NCBI GenBank assembly: GCA_002811645.1
Contig: PDIP01000010.1
Span: forward strand, 239,842 to 303,841
From: Corallochytrium limacisporum
Taxonomy: Eukaryota > Opisthokonta
Reading direction: 5' to 3'
DNA: 64,000 nucleotides
In this document: positions 8,312 through 17,867 of the stretch, piece after piece
How positions within the stretch are numbered: position 1 is the stretch's first letter
Layout of the letters: every line of letters starts with the position of its first letter
The notes under the pieces: generated by a model
The model's input: the letters and a program-made list of their open reading frames with translations, nothing else
Told to the model about the DNA's origin: nothing
The model's database searches: none
Position numbers and translations under genes: made by a program

Positions 8312-10022
8312 TGTGTTACAGTGTTGTTCATGTATTCAACTACATCGTACAACTTTTGCTTCTTACATTTTCTTAAACTGCCCAACGGCAGGCTTCAGGC
8401 TCTGAATCAGCTCATGGTGAAATCTCAAGTCGTTTCATGCACCAAACGATTTCGCAGTAACCCTTCCCAGACTCGCCGGTTTCTCCAATAGCAAGCCTTG
8501 CTCTATGGCTTCATCAATTACATTTATAAGATCTTCTCGTTAAAAAACCTTTTTTTTGTAAATTGAACCTTCACAAAGGTGATAAGTGCTGCCAAGAATC
8601 TGATGGTCTCTTGCGCTTTCTTTGTGCTCGTCCCGAGTTCGTTTGCTTGCTGTTCCCTTCCGGGACCCCGTCCCTTTGCGCATCACAGTCCCACAGGTCA
8701 ATACTCAATATATGAGTTTTTGCGCAACCCACGCGAGACAGGGCGAATTTGAACCGGGCGACGATACTCTTCGGAGTCTTCGGCAAGACGCGGACCCTGA
8801 GGCAGACTATCGTACCCATACCATAGGACTCGAAATCCAAAGCTTTCCAAAGAATATTTTCTTGTACCACGTACTCAGAATGGGTCCCGTCCTGCATCAG
8901 AAAGGGAAACCAGATTGAAAACTTCTCCATAAGAGTTACCTGGGACCTCTTCGTGCACACGTTCGCTTGAAGCCCCAGTTTTCATTAATTTCCCGCTTGA
9001 AAATCTGACACGAATCTTCAGTGTTCCCGAAAGTTTCCCCCGGTTTCCCATAGTAGACCTATGAGGTGTCCGGGGTCATAGTGTTTACTCCCATCATTTG
9101 TGAACAGCTGTCGGTGATGGGATCCCCTCTTGGTATATAATAGTCGTTTGCACTGGGGATGGGAAGGCTAGGGCCGATGAGCCCCTCCCACCGCCTCCCC
9201 TTCCTTGCGGGGTTGGGGAGAGACCCGCTCCAGCAACAGTCGATGTGCGGCCCCTCCTCACTCCCAAAGCTGTCCCCCTCGTATCATAGACTCACTATGA
9301 AACACTGTTTCTGGTCGAGAAGCAGAAGACCGACAAAACTGGGGAAATGAAAGCCCACCACCACAGCGGGGGTTTGTCGTTTGGGTTTGCGTAGGACAGG
9401 GTTTTGGGCGGGAGTCCAAATTTGGGAGTCCAATTAGAATATCTGCCCTAGAACCGCCATAGTCAGGAAGAGTGGACGCACCGTTATCGTTCTACGCCTC
9501 GGTGGAGAGATGAGGGCGACGCGAAACTAGGCCCCCGGAAGCGCCTCACGATGATTCGGGAACAGAGGATTTCAAAGATAAACCGAAAGTATATTGAATT
9601 TACGCCAACTTTGCACGTTCGGACTCTGGTGAATGTCGCCCCGTTGTGGTACTTTCAGTATAGCCGGGACTGGCGAAAAGCCAGTTTTGCCTCGCCACCC
9701 AATTGTTGTGATGGGGGAGCGGATAGCCATAGTCACAGATTCCTTCATGAATGAGAAGGGCTGGATTTGGAGACCGGTGGTGACGACGAGGAAAACGATA
9801 GCGGGTTGATGGACTAAGCCACAGTCGCACAGTGTTGCGAACGTATTGAATGTGGTGTTGCTGATGTGAAAACGGGATTGCCCATTACATCTCATACCGA
9901 GACGGCCTCAATAAGCTAAATAGCATCTTCTGCTTAGGGGTTGGTTGGAAAGCTTGGTGATCAATCAGATTAGAAATAGAGGAGTTGCTTCTCAGGTGCA
10001 GTAGTTCCGCAAATAATCAACT
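8312..10022. other. Divergent intergenic region LMBR1-like / PLAA
   Basis: 1.7 kb without a supported gene. A good TATA-like GGTATATAATAG sits at 9131-9142 with no coding gene in the expected position. GTACCAC words occur at 8864-8870 and 9646-9652. Several small open frames (for example minus 8571-8960) show no protein-like pattern. A tRNA-like B-box string near 8750 on the minus strand lacks matching stems. Confidence 0.5.
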
Positions 10023-12281
10023 ATGTCGGGGAGTCTGTACCAGTTGAGTAGAACCCTCCAGGGACATGAACAGGATGTCCGATGCTGCTGTGGTAGTACA
10101 AGTGGCGACGTTGCCACCGGTTCACGGGATCAGTCTGTTCGCCTCTGGACCGCAAGTGATGGCAAGGAAGTCCGCAAACTGTCGCATCACCAAGGATTTG
10201 TATACAGTGTCTCTACCAGCGGGCCCGCTGACGAATATCCAAGTGGTGTCCTACTCACTACAGGCCAGGACAAACTCGGATATGTCTTTGACCTCTTTCA
10301 GGCAGATGAGAACCCTTTATTCGTATTAATCGGACATTCGGAAGCAGTGTGCAGTAGCGATGTGTATGTGGATCAAGGAACGGGCCAGGTAATGAGCGCC
10401 ACAGGGTCGTGGGATTGTTCTGCCAAAGTGTGGGATGGAGCAACTTGTATCGCCACGTTTGCGCACCAACTCAGTGTCTGGGATGTTTGCTTGATTCCTG
10501 CCAAAGATCACCCGTCAGGCGAACTGACCCTGCTCACGGCCTGTGCGGACAAAATGATCCGACGTTTTAGTGTAAAGGGTCAAACTTGTGTCCAGACCTA
10601 TGCACAACATGATGATGCTGTCCGCGGGCTTGTGCATGTGCCTGGTCTTGGCTTTGCAAGCTGCTCCAACGACGCAAAGATTGTGCTCTGGGCCCATGAC
10701 GGTGCTATTCTTAAGGAGTTCCATGGTCATACATCGTTCATCTACTCGATTGATTTACTCCCCGATGGTTTGCGCCTGGTAAGCGGTGGCGAAGACCGGA
10801 CCATGCGCCTGTGGGACATTGAGAGTGGCAACTGTACTCAAATCGTTCACGTACCCGCCGTGTCCGTATGGTGCGTGAGCGCACTGAAGAACGGAGACAT
10901 TGTCCAGGGTAGCAGCGACGGATTGGCGCGCATCTTCACCCAGGAGGCCAATCGAATCGCCCCTGCAGCAGAGCGGGAGACCTACGAAGCGAGTCTGAAG
11001 GCGCAGGAAATGACTCACAACGAATTTAATGATATTGACTTCAATTCCCTGCCCGGATTCGAAGCACTGAGCAAACCAGGAGAACGTGAGGGCCAGACCA
11101 AACTGATCAAGCAAGACGACAAAGTGGTTGCCTACCAATGGCTGGCCAGCCAGAAGACGTGGCAGGAAATGGGTCAGGTAGTGGACAGTGTCGGACAAAA
11201 GAAAAAGCAGCTATACAACGGTAAAGAATACGACTACGTTTTTGATGTGGACATTGGCCAGGGCCGGTTCGCGAAACTACCTGTGAACTCTGGTGAGGAT
11301 CCCTACAAAGCTGCAGAACGTTTCATTAAGGAACAAGGGCTAACTGAGGCGTATCTAGAACAGATCGTTGAATTCGTTAAGGAGAACGCCAAGGCCGCTG
11401 GCGGAGGACCAACAATCACACAAACGACTGCCGGATCGACACAAGCAAACCATACACCGCTGCCTCCGAAGAAAGATGCCCCAATTCCCAACATGACCTT
11501 CGTCAAGTTCTCCAAGGCAAACTTTGACGGCCTACTGAGCAAGTACCAGGAGTTGGAAGCAGGACAGGGTCCCTCAGACGCAAGCAAGCTTGTGAACAAT
11601 CTGATGGAAAGCTTCAAGGCCAAGTCTGTGACGGAGCGAGACTTCAGGGAAGGGTTTAAGAATGGTGTCATCCCCGTTCTCAAGTCGTGGCCAACGGACA
11701 AGCTCTTCCCAGTGATTGATTTCTTGCGGATTGCTTTACTCGAGGATGGTCTTTGCCTGACTGTCGCTGCATGTTTGACGGAAGACATTCTCACCGATCT
11801 GACTTCAGCACACATGTGCGCATCTAGCCCGACACCGCTGTTGCTATGTTTGTTGCGCATGCTTTGCAATCTGTCGGGAGTTCCCTTCGGCCGTAACCAA
11901 CTGCTTAAGTGCGGGGATGCGATACTGCCGTCAGTGGTCAGTCTAAACGAGCAAGACAATCGGAATCTTGCTCTTTCCAAGGTATCGCTGCTGCTGAACT
12001 ACTCTATCATGATCTACCTCCGTGATTTGTCTGGTCCGGTGATCACTAAGGCATGTGAGGACATGGTTACGCAACTCGTCGATCACATCAACAGGAACAT
12101 TGACGAAGAGGTGACCTATCGTGCAATGGTGACACTTGGACACATTGTCTTGGTCAACAGACCCCTCGGTCGGGCTAGTCGTGAGCAGGCTGTGGTCACT
12201 GGGCTTCGCAAACTGCAAGAAAATGGTCCTGCCCGGCTTGCGGAGTGTGCCTTTGTATTGGAGAAAGCAGTCAACCAGTAG
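10023..12281 (+). CDS. PLAA: Phospholipase A2-activating protein / Doa1 (Ufd3)
   Basis: A 752-residue protein with the full family architecture. Seven WD40 repeats (residues 1-310; GHEQDVRC..., SWDCSAKVWDG, GGEDRTMRLWDI) form a ubiquitin-binding propeller. The PFU domain follows (residues 340-450; LIKQDDKVVAYQWLASQKTWQEMG, GKEYDYVFDVD). The C-terminal PUL armadillo domain (residues 485-750; PNMTFVKFSKANFDGLLSKYQEL, FPVIDFLRIALL) binds Cdc48/p97. Doa1/PLAA works with Cdc48 in ubiquitin recycling, lysosomal or vacuolar sorting and ribophagy, in cytosol and nucleus. The length matches human PLAA (about 795) and yeast Doa1 (715). The ATG at 10023 directly precedes the first WD repeat. Confidence 0.95.
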   Translation: MSGSLYQLSRTLQGHEQDVRCCCGSTSGDVATGSRDQSVRLWTASDGKEVRKLSHHQGFVYSVSTSGPADEYPSGVLLTTGQDKLGYVFDLFQADENPLFVLIGHSEAVCSSDVYVDQGTGQVMSATGSWDCSAKVWDGATCIATFAHQLSVWDVCLIPAKDHPSGELTLLTACADKMIRRFSVKGQTCVQTYAQHDDAVRGLVHVPGLGFASCSNDAKIVLWAHDGAILKEFHGHTSFIYSIDLLPDGLRLVSGGEDRTMRLWDIESGNCTQIVHVPAVSVWCVSALKNGDIVQGSSDGLARIFTQEANRIAPAAERETYEASLKAQEMTHNEFNDIDFNSLPGFEALSKPGEREGQTKLIKQDDKVVAYQWLASQKTWQEMGQVVDSVGQKKKQLYNGKEYDYVFDVDIGQGRFAKLPVNSGEDPYKAAERFIKEQGLTEAYLEQIVEFVKENAKAAGGGPTITQTTAGSTQANHTPLPPKKDAPIPNMTFVKFSKANFDGLLSKYQELEAGQGPSDASKLVNNLMESFKAKSVTERDFREGFKNGVIPVLKSWPTDKLFPVIDFLRIALLEDGLCLTVAACLTEDILTDLTSAHMCASSPTPLLLCLLRMLCNLSGVPFGRNQLLKCGDAILPSVVSLNEQDNRNLALSKVSLLLNYSIMIYLRDLSGPVITKACEDMVTQLVDHINRNIDEEVTYRAMVTLGHIVLVNRPLGRASREQAVVTGLRKLQENGPARLAECAFVLEKAVNQ

Positions 12282-12415
12282 ATTTCTGATACGTGGCGAA
12301 ACTCAGGTGATGTATTGACCCTGAAACTTAGTACATTAGGACGAGTGTGCATGAGCACCAGAAACAGATCTTTAGCAAATACAGCCCCACGTTCACATGT
12401 GAGAACACAGCATAT

Positions 12416-12628
12416 TTATTCAGTGACGTCAGGCGTGTGCGTCTCCTCTCCATCGTAGAATGCGTTGCCCGACTTGGTACAAATGTCCAGAAGATGTTGA
12501 TGCTCGGCCTTCAGGTCCTCGTTTCCCCGTTCAATCTCGCGAATCCTTCTGTCCATGCTGCACATACTTTCTTTAGAGTATGCCTTCACCTCTTGCTCAA
12601 AGTCAGTGCCTTGTGTGGTGACATCCAT
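12416..12628 (-). CDS. Small coiled-coil protein, unrecognised
   Basis: A 70-residue frame from the ATG at 12628, acidic and helical. A coiled-coil segment (SMDRRIREIERGNEDLKAEHQHLLDI) sits between short polar ends. The pattern resembles small subunits of BLOC/BORC or kinetochore complexes, but no specific family can be named. The frame is open upstream only from non-ATG codons (GTG at 12685). It lies between the PLAA 3' end and a tRNA-Ser gene on the same strand. Expression is unproven; a chance frame is possible. Confidence 0.4.
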   Translation of the reverse strand: MDVTTQGTDFEQEVKAYSKESMCSMDRRIREIERGNEDLKAEHQHLLDICTKSGNAFYDGEETHTPDVTE

Positions 12629-12779
12629 GTCCTGTAGGCTCACTTTAACTTCATGCACAATTGTGAACACCAATCGGCCGCCCACAATGGCGAGTGTTTG
12701 GCCAGCTAAGCAAAATTGCTGAAGACCAACAAAAAAAAAAAAAGAAGAAGGAGAAGGTTAGAAAAAAAGAAAAAAAAGC

Positions 12780-12784
12780 AAAAA
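12780..12784 (-). terminator. Pol III terminator of tRNA-Ser
   Basis: A run of five T on the minus strand, 27 nt beyond the tRNA 3' end, followed further on by longer T-rich tracts. This is the standard oligo-T stop for RNA polymerase III. Confidence 0.5.
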
Positions 12785-12810
12785 GAGCAAGTACACACTG
12801 TACTAAGGGA

Positions 12811-12938
12811 CGACAGCTGTGGGGTTTGAACCCACGCGGGCAAAGCCCATTGGATGACCTTTTAGTATCGCACCAGGCCAAAGGCCAAAGTGTGACAAAA
12901 ATTCAAGTCCAACCCCTTAACCACTCGGGCAAGCTAAT
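12811..12938 (-). tRNA. tRNA-Ser(UGA) with a 46-nt intron
   Basis: Read on the minus strand, all class II tRNA elements are present. The D-arm is CCC-GAGTGGTTAA-GGG. The anticodon arm is TTGGA / TCCAA around the loop CTTGAAA (anticodon TGA). The long variable arm is GGGC-TTT-GCCC, and the T-arm is GTGGG-TTCAAAC-CCCAC. Discriminator G73 fits serine. The intron covers 12856-12901, after position 37 as in nuclear tRNA genes, leaving an 82-nt mature tRNA. Two oddities: acceptor pairs 1:72 (A-C) and 2:71 (T-T) do not form and 3:70 is T-G, and the intron contains TTTTT, which could stop Pol III. It may therefore be a weakly expressed or decaying copy. Confidence 0.75.
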
Positions 12939-13216
12939 ACCGAGGGGCGAAAAATTAATATATGAACTACTGATAGATAAAAATATTCGCGCATGGCCGT
13001 ATGAGTATCCCGCCCACGAGGGGTTTGTGTCGCCGCTGGGAGGGCAAGTCAGTTTGGGACAGCCAGCCGCAGGACGGTCCAAGGACTGTTTCCGCTGTCC
13101 GTACTTTTTGGAACGGGGTTCTGGTGCTTAAATGATTGCAACTGCAGTGTTCAAGGCATTAGAAAAGTACTTACCATACGTACATTGTGAGGATTGATCC
13201 GGTTTTTAGAAAAGCG

Positions 13217-13573
13217 ATGGCAGAACCAGGAGTACAGCGGGTGGTGCGCTTCCTATCCAAATCCATAGAAAGCAAACCTCAGCTTGAGGCTACTACAAAT
13301 CGACTTTTGGCTCTGTTCAGCTCAGCAGCTGGGAAAGATGAGGCAAGGGACAGTACATTAGAACATGATATGGTAGATTACCACAGGCATCTGAAGGGAA
13401 ATACAGAGCACGCCCGTCTCTTGCGAACGTACTACATGCAGGATCTGATGAGTGAGAAAGAACGCACCGAAAAGGCAGCCCAGCGCGTGGGTCTGAATTT
13501 GCCAGTGACTCCGAATCTTCCGTTTGACTACGATACATCAGATGCGTCGGGCGGAGAATCAAAGAAGGAATAA
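13217..13573 (+). CDS. FMC1: FMC1-like mitochondrial F1-ATPase assembly factor
   Basis: A 118-residue LYR-like helical protein from the ATG at 13217 (the frame opens ten codons earlier at a GTG). The order RVVRFLSKSIES ... DMVDYHRHLKGNTEHARLLRTYY ... ERTEKAAQRVGLNLP matches FMC1/C7orf55, whose C-terminal signature is AA..VGL.LP. FMC1 supports assembly of the mitochondrial F1-ATPase together with Atp12. Family assignment rests on this short signature and overall size. Confidence 0.65.
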   Translation: MAEPGVQRVVRFLSKSIESKPQLEATTNRLLALFSSAAGKDEARDSTLEHDMVDYHRHLKGNTEHARLLRTYYMQDLMSEKERTEKAAQRVGLNLPVTPNLPFDYDTSDASGGESKKE

Positions 13574-13659
13574 ATGATCATCAGGATAAGAATTAAAGAA
13601 CACGTACCTTTCAAACTAATAAACAAGACTGTAAAATTTTGTAATCATCAATATAATGT

Positions 13660-15024
13660 TCAGACACGCTGAACGTAGTTTGCAGGAAACAAGCCACGAT
13701 TACCATGCAGTTGACCTTCCCACCAATCATCGTTTGATGATCCCTGTCTAAGCACGTCGATGACATCGCCCGAGTTGAAGCTCAGCTGCCAGCTCTCTGT
13801 CGCCGTGTAATCGTAGTCTGCCCGCACCACGGCTACTACCGGAACGGAGTCGTTCGTAGACACGGCCCCTGCACTGTTGTAGCCGTAGTCATAGGGTGGT
13901 GGTGGATCGGCGTGCATCGTTCCCGTGCCCCAATTCGAGCCGCCGCCCGCAGAAGCCCCTGCCGCGGCCGTCTTCATGCCGCTCAGATCGACAGTTTTAT
14001 TCGATTGGCCCATGCGGGCAGCCATGGGGCTTCTTTGTCCAATATCTGTGTCATTAGAGAAGTAGGCCTTCTGTGCCGTAGGCTGCGGTGGTTCGACTGC
14101 TGCGGTTCCAGGCAGAGGCGAAGTCTCACGGCCCCGACGACCAAAAGAAACCGGGGCACCAATCGGACGACTTGCGCCCGAAGCGCTGTGAGGGCTTGTG
14201 TCCGTCCGGGAACTGCTACCGCCCATGTTCGGCGCAGGAGGCCGGCTCGGGGCAGCGCTACCGCTGGCATTTTTGTTTGTACTGGCTGCTGCTGCAGTAC
14301 CCGCAGCTGCCGACTCCGACCCACGACCAAAGCCCTTAAACTTCGTGCCAAGGTCGCTGGCCCCACGCTCAACCTGGTTCCGTGCCTGGTGCAGCTGGCC
14401 GGACATTGGAGCTAGGCGGTTTAGTTCGGCGTACAGCATGTCCAGCTCTTCGCACTTGGGTGGGACAACGTCACCGGTCAGAATTTCCTTGGCCCTGATG
14501 CCTTCCATGTTGTAAAAGTCCTTGTTGGCATCCTTCCGTTCCATAATACCACTGCCCTCCAAGCTCACACCGACGTACGCACCAGCACTCTTGCAGTACG
14601 TGAATACGGCAGCAGTAGAGCGAATAGCGGCATCTACTTCTCCGGTACGGCCATAGGGACCCGCCGCCGCACTGAGATTGCCACCGAGGGTAACGTTACC
14701 GCCCTTGGAGAAAGCTCCCACGGCCTTGTCATTCCGCAAAATGAAAACAAAGCTGCTAATCTGAGCACCGATTTCAAACCCGCCACCAATACCACCCATA
14801 CCAATAGCTGATGGTGCGGACCAGCCCTTCGAAGTCTTCGCAATGACTAAACCACTGCCACCACGGGCAGAAAGTAAGAAACCCGTCTTCAACACAGAGA
14901 GCACGGCTATGCCCCTACAGCCTTCAAAGGCTTTCTCTGGGATCAGATTCTCAAAGTCCCGAAGGATCTTTGAGCACTTTTTCGACTCCTTTCGGAGAGA
15001 ACCTGGCACAGGGTTTTGAACCAT
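13660..15024 (-). CDS. SYLF-SH3 protein (Ysc84 / SH3YL1 type)
   Basis: A 454-residue protein. The N-terminal SYLF (DUF500) domain spans about residues 1-215: LRKESKKCSKILRDFENLIPEKAF, then CRGIAVLSVLKTGFLLSARGGSGLV, GMGGIGGGFEIGAQ and a Gly-rich GGNVTLGGNLSAAAGPYGR. A 170-residue Ser/Ala/Pro linker follows. The SH3 domain occupies the last 60 residues (ADYDYTATESWQLSFNSGD ... DDWWEG ... GLFPANYVQ). Relatives bind phosphoinositides with SYLF and proline-rich actin regulators with SH3 at endocytic sites and membrane ruffles. This domain order is typical of opisthokonts. The start ATG at 15024 is unambiguous, with a TATA-like box about 85 bp upstream. Confidence 0.93.
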   Translation of the reverse strand: MVQNPVPGSLRKESKKCSKILRDFENLIPEKAFEGCRGIAVLSVLKTGFLLSARGGSGLVIAKTSKGWSAPSAIGMGGIGGGFEIGAQISSFVFILRNDKAVGAFSKGGNVTLGGNLSAAAGPYGRTGEVDAAIRSTAAVFTYCKSAGAYVGVSLEGSGIMERKDANKDFYNMEGIRAKEILTGDVVPPKCEELDMLYAELNRLAPMSGQLHQARNQVERGASDLGTKFKGFGRGSESAAAGTAAAASTNKNASGSAAPSRPPAPNMGGSSSRTDTSPHSASGASRPIGAPVSFGRRGRETSPLPGTAAVEPPQPTAQKAYFSNDTDIGQRSPMAARMGQSNKTVDLSGMKTAAAGASAGGGSNWGTGTMHADPPPPYDYGYNSAGAVSTNDSVPVVAVVRADYDYTATESWQLSFNSGDVIDVLRQGSSNDDWWEGQLHGNRGLFPANYVQRV

Positions 15025-16435
15025 TGTGGTGTATTCCTATCCTACGCTTTCAAGTCTTCCCTGTTCCTAATTGTGCCCAACCAACCGGTTCTCGCTGTAA
15101 CACCCTTATACACTCTCACCGCAGCATAACTGCTGCAAACCTTTCTGGAAAGTCAATCTAGGTCGACCGTCTGAAGTAACTCAAACTGATGTTCGGTCGT
15201 CACACTAAGAAGAAAGGAATGTGGCCGAAGTGACGCACTCCCAAACCTTACCCATCTCAACACGTAAACTCGACGTCAGAACCACCTCTGCCCCAGAAGA
15301 CTAGGAAGAAAAAGGAAACTCCCAGTTGGTCAACTCCCCGGGCTATGGCGACGAAGACTGGTGCGGAGTCGGGCGCGGTAGGGGTGTGGGTGGGGTGAAG
15401 GGAGACATGGGTGTTGCGTTGTTTGGTGTCCTCTCCCCCCTCCCCCCACCCTCCTCCACAAAGGAGCGAATGAGAAGACAGACTGCGGCAGGGGGTTTCC
15501 ACAAGTGGTTTCGCCCAATGGACACACACATTTTTTACCCGCACACACTTCCCGGCGAGTGTCTCAACCCATCCATCGCCTTTCTATAAGCTGCAGTGGG
15601 TGGAGAGAATGAGGCTGGAATCCTTCCCCTCCAACCGCCAACCCCCGGGGAAAGGTTCCAACCGCGACCGTTGATGATATGTACGCCAGGAGCAGGGGGG
15701 AGGAGAGAAAAAAATTTTCCAGTGGCACAGACACACATTCCCTGTATCCAATTGGGTCACTGGGGCCTGCCTTATTTATTCCCCCTTATCAATCTACAAT
15801 TTCAGTAGTGAATGTGTGTTGATCCCCGCGGTGTCATAGTAGCGAACAGCGTTACGCCGTGGCGCATATGCGAAGATCACTGCGATGATATGGACAGAGC
15901 AGTAACTCACTGATCGCTCGATGAATGTTTCCAACGGCTTCCCAAGAAAATGCTACAGTGACTACGTTTCGTGCGCTCGAGGTTGCAGTTAACTTTTCCA
16001 AGCCAAACCCGTAGACAATTGACCGTTTCTCTTGCACTCATTGTCATGACGCCGCGAGTGATTTACGTATATATCGGGTTCTCCTCGCTCGCTTCATGGT
16101 CGTAATTGGAGAGCCGCAACCACTTTCAACCCCTGACCACCCCTTGGTAGCTTTGCTCGGCGACATAATGCAGCGCATTGCTATTTCGAACATATAGACA
16201 GAGGCGCTTTCCCAACCGTTGCAAATTAGTAGTGGTGGCAGTTGCTCTAGTATTGGATCCTCAATCCCATCATATGGTCATTAGGGGATAACTTCACCAA
16301 AACCTTGGTGGAAAGGGGGCCGATTTTTTGGAGGGAAAATTTTGAACAAGCAAAGCTCAGGTAGAGCAGCGGTGGCCGGTCGATGTTGCATTGTCTCCGT
16401 CTATTCCAACTTGTACTACTAGTAATAATGATATG
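15025..16435. other. Intergenic region upstream of the SYLF-SH3 gene
   Basis: 1.4 kb lying between the SYLF-SH3 start and the DBF4-like stop, both on the minus strand. A minus-strand TATA-like GTGTATAAGGG (plus 15104-15114) fits the SYLF gene. The rest holds C- and G-rich tracts (15430-15460, 15690-15710). No further gene is seen. Confidence 0.5.
15104..15114 (-). promoter_or_regulatory. TATA-like box of the SYLF-SH3 gene
   Basis: Read on the minus strand as GTGTATAAGGG, about 85 bp upstream of the ATG at 15024. The placement resembles that of the RPL11 gene. Inference only. Confidence 0.35.
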
Positions 16436-17401
16436 TCAGGCATGTAACGTGATGTTGTCGACTTTTTTGTACTGTCGGACTAAACCCTCAGTGTGCTTGC
16501 GACTGTAGATATGTTCCAAGTAGCCATCGAAGTGTAGGTTACAGACCTCACAGAAGGACGAACGATATTTGATTCCTTGCATCTGCTTCATCTGCGGCTT
16601 TGTTTCCACCCTTGGGCGCCGGATACCTGGTTCAAGGAACGGACTAAGTCCTGGTCTAACTTCAAAGTGAATGCGGGACTCTGGTGTCTCTTTCCTGGCC
16701 AAAGCAGCGTATTGTCCAGAGATGTCTTCGAGTCTAAACGACTTCCCGCTAAGGTAGACCCTCTTTAGCTTCATCTTCTGTCCGTTCTGCTCTCGGACAT
16801 GCTGCATTTCATTTTCTGTAATATTTAGAGCCCTCCACACAGCAGAGATGGAGCTCAAACGGACGCCCATGCGACGCAGTACCGCCGGGAGTTTGCCCTT
16901 CTCGACGCTTCCGGGGACCGCGGGCGGGTTTGGACAAAAGGAACATTTTGCTGCCGGAATGAAGTAAATCCGTTTGTTCGCCTTTCTGCAATTCACCGGG
17001 CTGCTCTGGTCTTTTCTTTTCAGGAACAACCCGATTTCTTTCCAAATTGCAACGTTCTTACACTGCTCCAGACACCGAACAATTACCTGCATGTCTGATT
17101 TCACATGGTCGCACACCCCCGGTCCGTCACCAAGGATATATTCCTTGCGCATTGGTCCTTTGGAAATGCGACTGTTGATCTTGAGCATTTGGAGAATAGG
17201 GTCTACCACAAGAGATGGGGGTTCTTCCATAGGAAGGTCCACATTACTCGATACTGTGGCAAGCATTTCATAGACGTCCTCCTCGTCGAGCGATTCACCG
17301 CTGCTGATCTCGACCGGGTATAAGTCCACGTCATCATCACTTTGTGTTTCCAGGCAATTTTCTACTCCAATTTCTTGGAGAAATGCTACAGGACTCTCCA
17401 T
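16436..17401 (-). CDS. DBF4: DBF4-like regulatory subunit of Cdc7 kinase
   Basis: A 321-residue protein whose C-terminal half carries the DBF4 signatures. Motif M is seen at SGKSFRLEDISGQYAALARK, with following FEVRPGLSPF. Motif C is a CCHH zinc finger with C284, C287, H297 and H303 followed by SRKH and basic residues. DBF4 activates Cdc7 to phosphorylate MCM2-7 at replication origins. The N-terminal BRCT-like motif N is not evident, and the protein is short for the family (human about 670, yeast 704). Either it is reduced or an upstream exon is missed. The start is the ATG at 17401. The minus-strand CCDC96-like gene lies upstream. Confidence 0.7.
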   Translation of the reverse strand: MESPVAFLQEIGVENCLETQSDDDVDLYPVEISSGESLDEEDVYEMLATVSSNVDLPMEEPPSLVVDPILQMLKINSRISKGPMRKEYILGDGPGVCDHVKSDMQVIVRCLEQCKNVAIWKEIGLFLKRKDQSSPVNCRKANKRIYFIPAAKCSFCPNPPAVPGSVEKGKLPAVLRRMGVRLSSISAVWRALNITENEMQHVREQNGQKMKLKRVYLSGKSFRLEDISGQYAALARKETPESRIHFEVRPGLSPFLEPGIRRPRVETKPQMKQMQGIKYRSSFCEVCNLHFDGYLEHIYSRKHTEGLVRQYKKVDNITLHA

Positions 17402-17867
17402 AATCTGGTTTTGTATCCGCCGTCCCGGACTTCTGTCCTTACTTAAAAGTATGCACGCATTTACAATGAAACGGACTGCAGAGTGACGGATCTCTTCACT
17501 GACGACCTAGCTTCCCATTCTTTCAACTGTGTACCACATAAGAATTGCATATTCTTTTCAACCCAAATCATTTCATATTGATCACGAAACGGACACAACC
17601 ACATAGCGTTTGAAATAGCATCCATTTCTCATTTAAAAAACAAACTCCGAGTTCTCCTTGGAGGGGGACAGGTTTGCGGCCGTTGAGACCGCGAGGGGAG
17701 GTGGGGACTTCGCGCCCAAAACTCGCCTTTTAAACTACGGAGTGAGGCACTCAGGGGTGGCCTTGCTGTTTTCTTTCAAGGGAAGTAATACAGCGGGAGG
17801 ATAGGCTTTTAATTATCGTTGCAGTCGAATTGTATAGCTTCAATATTCCTTTCAGGGCCTGAAGGGG
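17402..17867. other. Intergenic region DBF4-like / CCDC96-like
   Basis: 466 bp that must contain the DBF4 promoter and the CCDC96-like 3' end. A GTACCAC word lies at 17531-17537. An E2F-like string TTCGCGCCCAAAA at about 17709-17721 is close to but not an exact E2F consensus. No gene is seen. Confidence 0.4.

Noticed and set aside
8745-8830. Minus-strand GGTTCAAATTC resembling a tRNA B-box
   Set aside because: T-stem mismatched, no acceptor or anticodon stem.
17715-17740. CGCCTTTTAAAC resembling the U5 snRNA loop
   Set aside because: The loop has an extra base and lacks the flanking stem and Sm site.
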